Positions 7,696 to 17,056 of a stretch of 31,801 nucleotides of DNA are shown here, one piece after another. Source of the DNA: CAMLQK01 sp035478775 (lineage in GTDB: Bacteria; Patescibacteriota; Saccharimonadia; Saccharimonadales; UBA4665). Position numbers and translations under genes: made by a program. A model generated the notes under the pieces. That model worked only from the letters and a program-made list of their open reading frames with translations. It was not told the origin of the DNA and made no database searches. The DNA is taken from NCBI GenBank assembly GCA_035478775.1, contig DATIJG010000011.1:1-31801 (forward strand), given 5' to 3'. Numbering within the stretch: the first letter of the stretch is position 1; the number at the start of each line of letters is the position of its first letter.

Positions 7696-8775
7696 ATGAT
7701 TTCCTCACTCACTCTGCAACATTTTCGGTCATATGGCCGCGCGCAGTTTACATTCGACCCGAGCGTCAACATTATCGTTGGCGAAAATGCCAGCGGCAAA
7801 ACCAACTTGCTTGAAGCTGTGCAAGTAGTTTGTTTGGGTGGTTCGTACCGTGCTAAAGATACTGAGCTTATCGCCTTCGACCAGCCGTGGGCGCGGCTGG
7901 ATGCCGTTGTAGACGATATAGGGCGTGCTGTAAAGCTTGAAAACCAGAACACGACCAAGAAGTCGTTTGTAGTTGATGGGCAGGTTCTGCAGCGCCTCAT
8001 GCAGCCCAAAATGGTGCCGTTGGTTTTATTTGAACCCAACCACATGCTGCTGCTTAGCAGCTCGCCCGATATGCGCCGTTTGTTTTTAGACGACCTTATT
8101 GAGCAAACTACGTCTGGTTTTAGTAGCGTACGCCGCCACTACAAACGGGTGCTCGCTCAGCGCAACGCTTTGCTAAAAAAGAATCCGCCCGGTGTCGTGC
8201 AGCAATTATTCGTGTGGAACTTGCGTTTAAGCGAGCTGGGCGGCCAGATTGCCCGCGCCCGCCATGAACTTGTTGAGCGGTTTAATGGCCGAGCAGGCGA
8301 TGTTTACCGCTCAATCGCCGGCAAAAACAACGCCATCGATGCACAGTATGTTTCCAAATTCAGCATTGAAAATTACGAAACGGCACTTTTACACAAGCTC
8401 GAACACAATGTGGAACTAGATGTGGTGCGCGGCTACACGGTGTATGGGCCGCACCGCGATGATTTAGGTATATGCATCGACGGCCACCCAATGCAGGAGG
8501 CAGCCTCGCGCGGCGAAACACGCACGCTAGTGCTGGCGCTCAAAGTACTAGAACTGCAACTTCTAGAAGACTCGCGCGGCCAAAAGCCGATTTTACTACT
8601 CGATGACGTATTTAGCGAACTTGATGCTACTCGCCGCCAAGCGCTCACCCATTTTGTGCGCGATTACCAAACCTTTATTACCACCACCGACGCTGATGTC
8701 GTCGCTCACTACTTTAAAAATGCCGGCAAACTTATTGCGATTGGCCCTGTGACAAATACGGCAAGTTATCAATAG
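7696..8775 (+). CDS. recF: RecF recombination mediator
   Basis: 359-residue SMC/ABC-like ATPase that helps load RecA at gaps. Walker A is VGENASGKTN (G29-T36), the signature region is around SRGETRTLVLALK, and Walker B is ILLLDDVFSELD. The start LTLQHFRSYGRAQFTFDPSVNIIVGENA is the standard RecF N terminus. It begins 11 bases after dnaN. Its last 44 bases are shared with the convergent minus-strand gene at 8732-9448, and no terminator lies between them. Confidence 0.95.
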   Translation: MISSLTLQHFRSYGRAQFTFDPSVNIIVGENASGKTNLLEAVQVVCLGGSYRAKDTELIAFDQPWARLDAVVDDIGRAVKLENQNTTKKSFVVDGQVLQRLMQPKMVPLVLFEPNHMLLLSSSPDMRRLFLDDLIEQTTSGFSSVRRHYKRVLAQRNALLKKNPPGVVQQLFVWNLRLSELGGQIARARHELVERFNGRAGDVYRSIAGKNNAIDAQYVSKFSIENYETALLHKLEHNVELDVVRGYTVYGPHRDDLGICIDGHPMQEAASRGETRTLVLALKVLELQLLEDSRGQKPILLLDDVFSELDATRRQALTHFVRDYQTFITTTDADVVAHYFKNAGKLIAIGPVTNTASYQ

Positions 8776-9448
8776 TACTCACCAGATTTTTAGGGATGTT
8801 CGGGTAGTCGCCTGTGAATAATACAATTTTCGGCCCGGCCACTACCTTCCAGGCGCTACCTTGTTTTTGCATAATTACCACTAAACGGTCTTGGCTTACT
8901 TGGTCAGTCGGCACCAGCTGCGCGGCATACCACTCGCCGTTGTAGTACAGGTTTTCGTTCGCGGGCGTGTAAGTTTTAAGATCGATACTCTTGCCGAGCT
9001 CGGTGTAAATCGCGCTCTTTTCGCTGGCGAGTAAGCTGACAAGTTTGCTACGTGAATAATTAAGCTTTGGTGTGGTAAGAATGAGGTTGGAACTGAGCTT
9101 AATGGTTATCGTCTGGTCCACATAGTCGCTGCCGGAGTAGCTCACAACGTAGCTGCCAGGGTCAAGCTTAACCGATTTTTGGCTACTGCTCTGGCCAAGT
9201 ACATGGCTGATACCGATACCGCTATTGCTATCGAGGGGTGTACCGATTTTTATAACCGTACCGCTGCTCGGCTGGAACGTTACCGTCTTTTTATGAATCA
9301 GCTGTTCCCAACCGAGCCACCCCAGCATAATAACGCCCACAGCTACAATGGCTATAATTATGTTACGCCGGCTTAAAAACTCGTTTAAGCGATTTTGGCT
9401 GGGCGGCGCGATGTAGTCGTATTGTTGTTGCGGATACTTAGGCTGCAT
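8732..9448 (-). CDS. Membrane-anchored PEGA-like protein, last gene of the T4SS-type operon
   Basis: 238 residues: short hydrophilic N terminus rich in Pro/Gln/Tyr, one TM helix (about 29-48), then an extracytoplasmic part. Residues 55-120 are PEGA-like, with LDPGSYVVSYSGSDYVDQTITIKL matching the L-x-PG-x-Y-x-V pattern. A second domain (about 130-230) has YYNGEWYAAQLVP and GSAWKVVAGPKIVLF, a pattern loosely like NTF2/cystatin-fold envelope domains (inference). It begins five bases after the stop of the preceding gene, with AGGAT as a weak ribosome site inside that gene. Its 3' end overlaps recF by 44 bases. No specific function is recognised; an envelope accessory of the secretion machine is suggested by context. 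Confidence 0.75.
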   Translation of the reverse strand: MQPKYPQQQYDYIAPPSQNRLNEFLSRRNIIIAIVAVGVIMLGWLGWEQLIHKKTVTFQPSSGTVIKIGTPLDSNSGIGISHVLGQSSSQKSVKLDPGSYVVSYSGSDYVDQTITIKLSSNLILTTPKLNYSRSKLVSLLASEKSAIYTELGKSIDLKTYTPANENLYYNGEWYAAQLVPTDQVSQDRLVVIMQKQGSAWKVVAGPKIVLFTGDYPNIPKNLVSTIDNLPYLSQGQSQ

Positions 9449-9453
9449 AATTG

Positions 9454-10089
9454 TTAATCCTGTGGTGTTTCAAAATTTATTTCCATTGTTGATGGGTCGA
9501 AACCTTTGTCGCGAATGAGTTGCAAGGCGGCTTGGCGGGCATCGGGCGCTTGTGCGGTGATGTAAATGCCGATGGCACTGGAATCGTTAGGATGTTCGGA
9601 TGAACCACCGTAGTCAATTCTGAAGCGTGGGTCATACAACGGCAATTGTGTAACGATCGGGTTGTTGGCGGTATTTTCGGCACTCAATTTATCGTACGCC
9701 CGACTGCCAGAACCTTCAATTTCGATGGCCTGCGTTGGGTGCAAACTAAGCCAGTCATCGCCGACAGGACCGTTTGAAAGCATGTATATTTGCACTTCTT
9801 TTGCTCGGCGGTTCTTAATAGCCACACTTTGGGTCTGCGTGGCAAAACCATTGCGTGTTATTTTTAATGTATACGTGCCTTGGCTGACACCGACCGCCTT
9901 ACCGGTTGCAATCTTTCTGCCGTTAAGTGTCGCCGTGCTATCGTTCGGCACAACGTCAACCTGAAGCGAGCCTTGCAGCTGCAAATGTATACCCGAAGCA
10001 ACGCCAAAAATAAACAAAACAGCAATAAGAATACTAGCAGCGATCGTTATATTTTGGCTTCGCGCCCGTGTCTTTTGATTTAGTTTCAT
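9454..10089 (-). CDS. Membrane-anchored PEGA-domain protein
   Basis: 211 residues with one TM helix (about 15-36) and an outer part. Residues 40-95 form a PEGA domain: GSLQVDVVPNDSTATLNGRK, then GVSQGTYTLKITRNGFATQTQSVAIKN. PEGA modules are small beta-sandwiches common in envelope and surface-layer proteins. Residues 105-211 form a second unrecognised domain, including a segment (IGIYITAQAPDARQAALQLIRDKGFDPSTMEI) that looks like a short alpha/beta unit. ATG 10089 overlaps the previous stop by one base (TAATG), which fixes the start against an in-frame ATG at 10107. It is likely an accessory envelope subunit of the same operon. Confidence 0.8.
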   Translation of the reverse strand: MKLNQKTRARSQNITIAASILIAVLFIFGVASGIHLQLQGSLQVDVVPNDSTATLNGRKIATGKAVGVSQGTYTLKITRNGFATQTQSVAIKNRRAKEVQIYMLSNGPVGDDWLSLHPTQAIEIEGSGSRAYDKLSAENTANNPIVTQLPLYDPRFRIDYGGSSEHPNDSSAIGIYITAQAPDARQAALQLIRDKGFDPSTMEINFETPQD

Positions 10090-12326
10090 TAGTGCTTTAG
10101 CCCCCATACTGTAAAGTCCACGCCACCTTGTGAGAAATATACTTGATCGGCTTGTGGCACGTGGCCGTGCAATGACGCCGCCGCCGCAGTATATTTTATT
10201 CCATCGCCACCGGTATATGAGCCAGTATAAATAAAGGTGTGCCCTTGTCCGCCGCCATTTACAAGGAAGATATCGCCCGGACTTATATCTTGTGTAGTTA
10301 AGGTTTTTTCACCAGGTTTCTTTGTTCTCTGCACATATAGCTCGGGGTGTGCCCGCACATACGCTTCTTGGTCGGCCGTGCCGCGTTTGACATAGTTAGG
10401 GTCGGCACCGCTGGCGATCATAACAGTTGCCACAAACACGCCACAGTCAGAATACGGGTCTTCGCCAACTGCTCCGTCGAATTTTGGCATATCTTTTTGG
10501 TACACAGGTTTGGCATCGCTTTCATTTTTGCCGTGGCCAGGCGTGTCCCAGGCATAATACAAGGCTGTTTTAACAATATCACCCTGCCCTACGCCAGCGT
10601 CAGTACCAGTGTTACAACTGCCATTCGCGCTATTATTAGCCGAGAGCGGCAAAGCCTTTTCTACGCCGTCCACAATACCTTTCACGTAAGCATCAACGGT
10701 AGACGTCTTGAGCGAACCGCCCGAACCATCTTGGGCTTGCTCTGTATACACCCATGGCACAGTAGCGAAGTATTGGGTAGTTGGCACGGTACCTTGCATA
10801 CTGCCGCCCGGGACTGTGGTTGTTTCTGGCTGGCCCATGAGCTGCTCGTACGAGCCAGAACGTACCGTTTGGCCGCCTGTAAGTGCTGCCTGGCGGGTTG
10901 ATTGGAATATATCGGAAAACTTTTTATCAGTATCAGCAAGCGTTGTATTAGTATAGTATTGCTTGCTTTTACCGTCGAATGCTAAGCGCCAGTTACCCTG
11001 GTTGGTAATGCTGCCATTGCTGTCTTTTTGCTGTGCGACTGGATAAATGTTTACATTTTGCGAATTGTTGCCGCTGCCAGACCCGGGCGCAGTATAAATG
11101 GAAACGCCGAGCGAAGCATTGTGCTGAGTGGCGACATCCGCGCGCTGCTTGAGGTCGGTGTTGGGGTTGCCATTTACGTCGGTACCCTTCTCGCTGTCTT
11201 TCGTCAAGAGCACATGGTAACCGGCAGTTTCTAGTGCTGCTTTAACCTTACCGCTAACGTTCCAGGCGTCGGTCATTTCCGGCTCATTTTCGTAGTCGTA
11301 TACCGACAAGTTGCTTGCCGCATCAACGGTTTTATCGGACTGCACGGCGCGCCCCGGGTCGAGCACGATGAGCGGTATCGCTCCGCTGTTGGCGCTGGCC
11401 GATGGCGCAGTGCTGCTGCCTGCGCCGCTGGTCGGCTTCCAGGCAAAGTTCTTAATTTTGTCAGTGTTGGCGACACCTTCTTGCACGTACGAATTAGCGT
11501 CTTTAAAGGTGATTGGTGTGCCGCTAGCAATCTGGTAGTACAGATAAGTCATGGCAACCACGTAGTCGTCGATAATACTTCCTTTTGAATCACCCCAGCT
11601 ACTACCAGGATTGCTATACCAAACGCGTCCGCTCTGGCCCCAGTTGGCCGCACCTGGGTTACGGAATGTCCCTTGCCCGGCGTTGTAGTTTTTGGCTAGC
11701 GTTGCAACGGTTTTGAGATTGGCGTTTTGGCTAAAATCCTGGGTGATTGCGCCCAAGCTGTAGCCCGACACGCCGCCATAATGAGCGACGATATCGGCCG
11801 CTACTCTCGTAGAAGCGTCAGGATCGTCGGCCGCTGCCGGATATGCGCCAGCGCTGGTCGGCCAGGTGCTGGCCGTAATTTGCCATGGGCCGGAACCGAC
11901 GCCGCCATCGTTTGACCAGCCAGTCGACTTAAATGCCGGAAAACCGCGGTTTTCCCAGAACAGCAGCGCGGCCATAGCAATCGGGTCGGTATTAGATTTT
12001 TGGGCGTACTTAATAATAACATTCACCCATTGTTGGTCGAGACCGGCTTTAGTGAGCAGGTCGGCCGCCGGGCCAGTTGCCGTTTGTGCTCCACCAGCAC
12101 CAAGCACGCAACGATTAAGGTCAGGATTGAACCATGCCCAGCCACCTTTGTTAGATTGCAGGTCGTTGAGTGACCAAGCATTGTCGTCGCTTACCAGGGG
12201 TGAATAGTCGGCATATACCAGCACTACACTATTATTGACCATAACAAGTGTTGCTATGAGCAGAATTACAACTTGCAGCCGTTGCCAAGTAAAAAGCTTT
12301 TTGGTGTGTAAAAGTACGGTTTTCAT
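10089..12326 (-). CDS. Three-module peptidoglycan hydrolase (VirB1-like plus CHAP/NlpC type)
   Basis: 745 residues, with a signal or anchor helix at 18-38. Module 1 (about 85-270) is lysozyme/transglycosylase-like: LLFWENRGFP with candidate catalytic E125, GSGPWQIT and AKNYNAG. Module 2 (about 318-556) follows the amidase_3 fold (IVLDPGRAV, ETAGYHVLLTKDS) but lacks the usual zinc histidines: DPGH reads DPGR (R326) and the S-x-H position reads SIYTAP. Module 3 (about 580-745) resembles CHAP/NlpC-P60 cysteine hydrolases, with C628 in YSDCGVFVAT and H696 in GQGHTFIY. ATG 12326 overlaps the preceding stop as ATGA; a longer frame from 12485 runs inside the neighbour and is rejected. The probable role is opening the cell wall for the secretion apparatus. 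Confidence 0.82.
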   Translation of the reverse strand: MKTVLLHTKKLFTWQRLQVVILLIATLVMVNNSVVLVYADYSPLVSDDNAWSLNDLQSNKGGWAWFNPDLNRCVLGAGGAQTATGPAADLLTKAGLDQQWVNVIIKYAQKSNTDPIAMAALLFWENRGFPAFKSTGWSNDGGVGSGPWQITASTWPTSAGAYPAAADDPDASTRVAADIVAHYGGVSGYSLGAITQDFSQNANLKTVATLAKNYNAGQGTFRNPGAANWGQSGRVWYSNPGSSWGDSKGSIIDDYVVAMTYLYYQIASGTPITFKDANSYVQEGVANTDKIKNFAWKPTSGAGSSTAPSASANSGAIPLIVLDPGRAVQSDKTVDAASNLSVYDYENEPEMTDAWNVSGKVKAALETAGYHVLLTKDSEKGTDVNGNPNTDLKQRADVATQHNASLGVSIYTAPGSGSGNNSQNVNIYPVAQQKDSNGSITNQGNWRLAFDGKSKQYYTNTTLADTDKKFSDIFQSTRQAALTGGQTVRSGSYEQLMGQPETTTVPGGSMQGTVPTTQYFATVPWVYTEQAQDGSGGSLKTSTVDAYVKGIVDGVEKALPLSANNSANGSCNTGTDAGVGQGDIVKTALYYAWDTPGHGKNESDAKPVYQKDMPKFDGAVGEDPYSDCGVFVATVMIASGADPNYVKRGTADQEAYVRAHPELYVQRTKKPGEKTLTTQDISPGDIFLVNGGGQGHTFIYTGSYTGGDGIKYTAAAASLHGHVPQADQVYFSQGGVDFTVWGLKH

Positions 12327-15142
12327 AGTGTTAGCGTGCCTTTTGATGAACCTAATTCTGCCGTTCCAGCTTGCTGTACGTCGTATTGGTTTTGAATGCT
12401 GGCGTTGTACATGTGCTCTAAACGGTAACGGAAAACAAGGTCGCCATATGTAGGGTTGTTGGGGCCGAGGTTTTGCGGCGAACACACGCTGCTAGATGAT
12501 AGGTCGCCATTGTCGGTTTGTACTAGGTAAGTACGCCCGTCGCTATCTTTAGTCGTTTTAAGGTCACCGATTTTTTGGGTGAAGCACGGTCCGTATTCTT
12601 TTTCTATCGCATTAAAGGTATCAACACCGGCGTTCTCAAGGCGGTAGGCGTTTTCGCTTGGTGAAGCGTATGAGCCGTCGGAACCTATGCCTTGCCCGTG
12701 GATTATGGCATATTCGTCACGGGTGTAGCCGCATTGTATATTGCCGTAATTTTCCTGCTGGACGTTGGCAGCAGCCGCCGCCTTGGTAGTGAAACTGCCG
12801 AATAATTTTGGCAAGAAACTCATTGGATTGAAGACGTTAGTCAGGCTGGACAACGCACTGGCTACGGTGTTTCGATTTACCTTCATGACGGTTGCTTCGC
12901 CAAACTTGGTCAGCATTGAGTCGGGGTTACTAAGGGCGAAGTATCGTTGATAAGTGCCTTGGCTTTGGGCATATACTTGCGTGACCTGTTGGTCATCTTG
13001 GTCGTTTTGGGCGATCTCGGCGTAGGTTAAGAAGCGTCCATAATACACACCCTGGCATACGGTATTACCAATTTGGTTGGTACCATTGTCAATGTCGTTG
13101 GCATATGATAAACCGGTCTGTAACCCATTATGCAGTGCGCTGGAGTTAAACATTACCCACATTTTAGCGAGGTAGGCGGCACCGACAATAAGTGCCGTAT
13201 CCCGGGTGACCGTTGTGCCAAAATGGGCTCCGAACCGCCCAGTCTTGCCAAATGCCTGTACAGCACCCGCTTTGGTAGAAAAGCCTTCGATGATCTTCTT
13301 GACGTATATTTGCATCCCAATGCGGGCGGCTGCGAGCGCACTGGTTTCCGAGCCATATTCTGCCGCGGCTGCACTACCAGCACTTATCATGGCCGATCCG
13401 CCGGCGATAATGAGGTTTGCTACACCCAGCGCCGCACCGGCCCAAATGTTAGTAGCGTACGGGCAAACTTTATCGGCTGCTCCGTTTAATGCGCCAGCTA
13501 CGGCACCCGGCAATAATGTGTCGAAAATAGTGGTTGTTCCGTAACCTCCCAGTGCCGGTTGCTGTGTGCCCAGGCCTGTTTGCAGCGTGTTGGGGTGTTG
13601 TCCGCCAGATCTTAGCAATGCGTTAGAGTTGATAATGCCGTTGCCGTCCACACCATCAAGTTTCTGGCTGAGTGCTCCGACACCATCCCCGTTAACGTTG
13701 TAGTTCTGGTCGGTCGTAGTGGGCTGGTCTACATTTAACTGGCCGTTGTTTATTTGGATAGTATTCACATCACCGCGCTTAATTTGGGCATCCGCTGCTA
13801 GTACTTGCCCTGCCTCGCGCTGCAACGAATCGCTTTGGTTGTTTGAGGCTTGAGGGTCGAAATCTGAAGCGCCCTTTACCAGGCAGACGGGAACAGCTAC
13901 GGCATACAGCGGGTTAAGCACGCCAATCGCGCCCTTTAAGAAGCCGCTTACCGCACCGCTAGTGAATGCGCTATCAGCTTCGTCTTCGGCTGCAGCTACA
14001 AGTCCATCGGTAGAACCCGTGGTGTCTTTAAGGCAGTTTGGATCTTTAACGCAAGCATCCGTGTCGTCGGCGACTTTTTGGGTTGTCTTGTTGACTTCAT
14101 CGGGTGCAGACTTGGGGGTGCTAACTTTTGATTCAGCTGCGGCATAGGCTTGGGCTTGCATTTCGGTCGCAGCATCGACCTTACTTTTACCAAAGAAGTT
14201 CGCCATAAGGATACCCTTAAAGCCGACATTTCCGAAGCGGGCGGTCAAAATATTGAGCGCCGCCTTATCGCGCACTAGCATATTTAAGTTAGGATTGTAA
14301 GTACGCAGCGCGTCGTCTACTGCCCGGTAAAACGCAAACCTATCTTTAATAGTTTGTATGGGGTGCACGTATTTATCGGTATACGAAAACATACTTTGTG
14401 GAGTAATCACCGACCGGTCATTAATGGTAATGGCTTTTATTCTTGAAAAGCCCAGTTTACCAAGCGTCCCTCCACGTGGCGTCTCGACATATTTTAAATT
14501 ACCCGAAGCTTGTAAGTTGCGTACCACAATTGCCGGGCTTATGCGTTCCAGGTTGCGGAAAGTATTGTCTTTCATGCTAGAGTAACGAGTGCGCAGCTTC
14601 TCATACCATGTATCGTCAGCGCCTTTCATGGCTGCCTCCTCGGCCGATACATTTTCTTGGCTGGCTGCTTGAATACGTGTCACTTTAGCAAATTGCCAAG
14701 CGGTCACATTGGCTACAAAATGTGGCACTTTGAGCGCAAGCAATAAAAATGCAAGCAAGATAAGCAGTGGCGTTAGTACTACTAAAATGGCGGCAACAAT
14801 AATAGCGAAGCGTTTTTCGACCTTGTTTTGAAAATTCTTCCAGCGACTTTTGGCGCGGTTGCGAACCCCTTTTGGTTTACTTTTATCATTAGGCGGCGGC
14901 GCGCCTTTATCACCGGTATTTTCTTTATCGGCGACATCGTTTGCAGCCGGCGCTTCTTTCTCTGCTTCAGGGGCCTGGCTTTCGCCAGCTGATTCCTCGG
15001 CATCTTTAAGCGTGTCACGATCAGGTGTGTCTTCCGTATGGTCTGCATGCTCTGGAGAGAATTCTTTATCATAGTGCCGTTCACTTGGATCGGATGACTG
15101 CGAGGCATCAGGCTTTTGGTCGTCGTAAATTTCGTCTGCCAT
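12323..15142 (-). CDS. Large membrane protein of the T4SS-type operon, unknown function
   Basis: 939 residues, not recognised. Residues 1-80 are acidic and disordered (many Asp/Glu/Ser), 85-111 are strongly basic, and one strong TM helix lies at 112-137, which predicts a cytoplasmic N terminus. Long hydrophilic alpha-helical and Gln/Asn-rich stretches follow. Hydrophobic patches occur in the middle (SGFLKGAIGVLNPLYAVAVP; IWAGAALGVANLIIAGGSAM; TALIVGAAYLAKMWVMF), so further membrane passes are possible. The C-terminal third has scattered cysteines (VCQGVYYG, IQCGYTRDEY, YGPCFTQK, SSVCSPQN), as in secreted domains. It lies 15 bases after the VirB4 ATPase and is ATGA-coupled to the wall hydrolase. 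A structural or channel component is likely by position only. Confidence 0.75.
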   Translation of the reverse strand: MADEIYDDQKPDASQSSDPSERHYDKEFSPEHADHTEDTPDRDTLKDAEESAGESQAPEAEKEAPAANDVADKENTGDKGAPPPNDKSKPKGVRNRAKSRWKNFQNKVEKRFAIIVAAILVVLTPLLILLAFLLLALKVPHFVANVTAWQFAKVTRIQAASQENVSAEEAAMKGADDTWYEKLRTRYSSMKDNTFRNLERISPAIVVRNLQASGNLKYVETPRGGTLGKLGFSRIKAITINDRSVITPQSMFSYTDKYVHPIQTIKDRFAFYRAVDDALRTYNPNLNMLVRDKAALNILTARFGNVGFKGILMANFFGKSKVDAATEMQAQAYAAAESKVSTPKSAPDEVNKTTQKVADDTDACVKDPNCLKDTTGSTDGLVAAAEDEADSAFTSGAVSGFLKGAIGVLNPLYAVAVPVCLVKGASDFDPQASNNQSDSLQREAGQVLAADAQIKRGDVNTIQINNGQLNVDQPTTTDQNYNVNGDGVGALSQKLDGVDGNGIINSNALLRSGGQHPNTLQTGLGTQQPALGGYGTTTIFDTLLPGAVAGALNGAADKVCPYATNIWAGAALGVANLIIAGGSAMISAGSAAAAEYGSETSALAAARIGMQIYVKKIIEGFSTKAGAVQAFGKTGRFGAHFGTTVTRDTALIVGAAYLAKMWVMFNSSALHNGLQTGLSYANDIDNGTNQIGNTVCQGVYYGRFLTYAEIAQNDQDDQQVTQVYAQSQGTYQRYFALSNPDSMLTKFGEATVMKVNRNTVASALSSLTNVFNPMSFLPKLFGSFTTKAAAAANVQQENYGNIQCGYTRDEYAIIHGQGIGSDGSYASPSENAYRLENAGVDTFNAIEKEYGPCFTQKIGDLKTTKDSDGRTYLVQTDNGDLSSSSVCSPQNLGPNNPTYGDLVFRYRLEHMYNASIQNQYDVQQAGTAELGSSKGTLTL

Positions 15143-15157
15143 TTTTTAAACCCTTGC

Positions 15158-17056
15158 CTACCTGCCGGGGTACAACTGGTTATTTAAGTCTATCGTTCCT
15201 TGTGGTTGGTTCATGTCGCCTTGTCGCATTTGCTGTACTTGCAGAGGGTTTGTGGTTATCAGCCCGGTTTCAGTGGGGCTGGCAACCACCTGGATGTGTA
15301 CATGGTTTGGCCCGGCAAAGAACAACCCTTGCCCGACCGGGAACTGGCTGAGACGCTTGCGTTCCTCACTGGTAAGCTTGAACACGTCAGCCAAAACATC
15401 TACTGCCGACGGTGATTGTTTAAGCAAAAATTGCATGCTGGCGTTGGCTACAATTGCGCGGCCCATACGCGAACCCATAAAGTCTTCAACGTCCTGTGTG
15501 ATAGTCGTGATGCCCAAATTATATTTGCGCGCGCGCTTGGCAAGGCTAAACAAAAAGTTGGCAGAGTCTTCGTATTTCATGAGTTGCCAAGCCTCATCGA
15601 CGATTAGAATGCGGCGCTTTTGGTCGGTCTTGGTTTTATTCCAGATGTAATTGAGCACGATGTACATGGCGACCGGTCGCAATTCGTCTTCGAGGTCACG
15701 AATGTTGAACACGACAAGCGGGTTGTTAATATCAATGTTGCTTTGCTGTGAGAAAATGCCGGCAAAGGTGCCACTGGTGTATTTGCGCAACCGTTGGGCG
15801 AGTTGTGGGCCGGTGTTTCCCATGTGCAGCAAAGTTTCGTACAAGTCGGCAATAGTCGGCGGTAATGCCGTGTGCGTGAGCGGGTCGTTGGTGATGCCGG
15901 CCTTGGCGTAGGTTTCGATAAGTGCGGCATCGAGGTCAGACTCTTCAACCGGACTCAAGGCGGGCATAAGCGCCTGCGCACCACCGAGCATCTGTGCCTG
16001 CGCACCACCCATCATCAGACGCAACAAACCATGCAGTGTAATAAGGTTGCTGCGCAGCGCATTATCGGCTTCCTCGGTATCGACAACTCGTGGCAAATCA
16101 AACGGGTTAATACGCGTTGCCGAGTTCAAACTTAAACGCACGTAGGCGCCACCCACGGCATCGGCCATTCGTTCGTATTCGTTTTCAGGGTCAACAATGA
16201 AAATTTCAGTGCCCATCATTAGGCTGCGCAAAGCTTCGAGTTTCACCGTGAACGATTTACCGGCACCGGACTTTGCAAATACCACCGAGTTGCCATTCTC
16301 CAAGCTAAAGCGGTCGAAAATAACCAAACCGGAGTTATGCATGTTAATGCCATACAAAATGCCGTTGTCTTGGCTGAGGTCGGCGCTGGTAAATGGAAAA
16401 GTAGTTGAAATTGCGCCGGTGCTCATGTTGCGGCGAATTTGCAGCTGGTCGGTAAATTGCGGCACAGTGCTGTTTAAGCCCTGCTCTTGCTGGCTAGATG
16501 CCGGCTTCGAGAAAATAAGCTGTTGTCCGAGCATTGATTCCACCTTGTGTGAAACAAATTCTAGCTCGTCTTGGCTGTGTGCGTAAATAGTAAAGTAAAA
16601 CCCAAAGCGGAAGAAGCGCTCTTCGCCCACCTGCAATTTATCGCGCATTTCTTCGGCGTCCATAATAGCGGCCTGTTTTTGCGGATCGCGCACGCGGCCT
16701 TTTTCGCTGTCGATTTGAATCCCGGCTTCCAGCTGTGTAACCTTTTTGCGCAAGTTTTCAAGCACAACCTGGCTCTCGACCGGGTAAATGAACATCGAAA
16801 GGTCGATAATCTCATCAATATTCACTAGTCCGCTCAGCCAGCCGGTGTAGAGTTGCCGCGGATAACCGTACACATAATAGGTGCGCGCCAAACGCGTGCC
16901 AAGCTGAAAGAAGGTGCTGTCAAATTCTAAAGAACTCGGGGCAATAAAATCACGGAGAGCAGTAATACCTTTTCGGAATGCGGCGTCAACTTCTTGCTGC
17001 TCGCGCAATTGCTGGGCTTGCGCCAATGCAACCGGATCCATCTTTTTCTTAGCCAT
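15158..17056 (-). CDS. virB4: VirB4/TraC-family secretion ATPase (C-terminal motor part)
   Basis: 632 residues. Walker A is FAKSGAGKS (K267 S268), followed by IFIVDPENEYERM, which is typical of VirB4. Walker B is RILIVDEAWQLM (D487 E488), and TITQDVEDF (about 518-526) is the conserved Gln loop. The first 230 residues are the middle VirB4 region; most of the N-terminal CagE/TrbE-like domain is a separate upstream gene. ATG 17056 overlaps that gene's stop (TGATG). A 14-base direct repeat with a 24-base period (15972-15985 and 15996-16009) encodes GGAQAQML/GGAQALMP, a small insertion in the ATPase domain. VirB4 energises pilus assembly and substrate transfer from the cytoplasmic face of the membrane. 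Confidence 0.92.
   Translation of the reverse strand: MAKKKMDPVALAQAQQLREQQEVDAAFRKGITALRDFIAPSSLEFDSTFFQLGTRLARTYYVYGYPRQLYTGWLSGLVNIDEIIDLSMFIYPVESQVVLENLRKKVTQLEAGIQIDSEKGRVRDPQKQAAIMDAEEMRDKLQVGEERFFRFGFYFTIYAHSQDELEFVSHKVESMLGQQLIFSKPASSQQEQGLNSTVPQFTDQLQIRRNMSTGAISTTFPFTSADLSQDNGILYGINMHNSGLVIFDRFSLENGNSVVFAKSGAGKSFTVKLEALRSLMMGTEIFIVDPENEYERMADAVGGAYVRLSLNSATRINPFDLPRVVDTEEADNALRSNLITLHGLLRLMMGGAQAQMLGGAQALMPALSPVEESDLDAALIETYAKAGITNDPLTHTALPPTIADLYETLLHMGNTGPQLAQRLRKYTSGTFAGIFSQQSNIDINNPLVVFNIRDLEDELRPVAMYIVLNYIWNKTKTDQKRRILIVDEAWQLMKYEDSANFLFSLAKRARKYNLGITTITQDVEDFMGSRMGRAIVANASMQFLLKQSPSAVDVLADVFKLTSEERKRLSQFPVGQGLFFAGPNHVHIQVVASPTETGLITTNPLQVQQMRQGDMNQPQGTIDLNNQLYPGR

Noticed and set aside
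12327..12485. 53-residue N-terminal extension of the wall hydrolase
   Set aside because: It lies wholly inside the end of the 939-residue gene, is followed by a real signal helix after ATG 12326, and has non-native composition.
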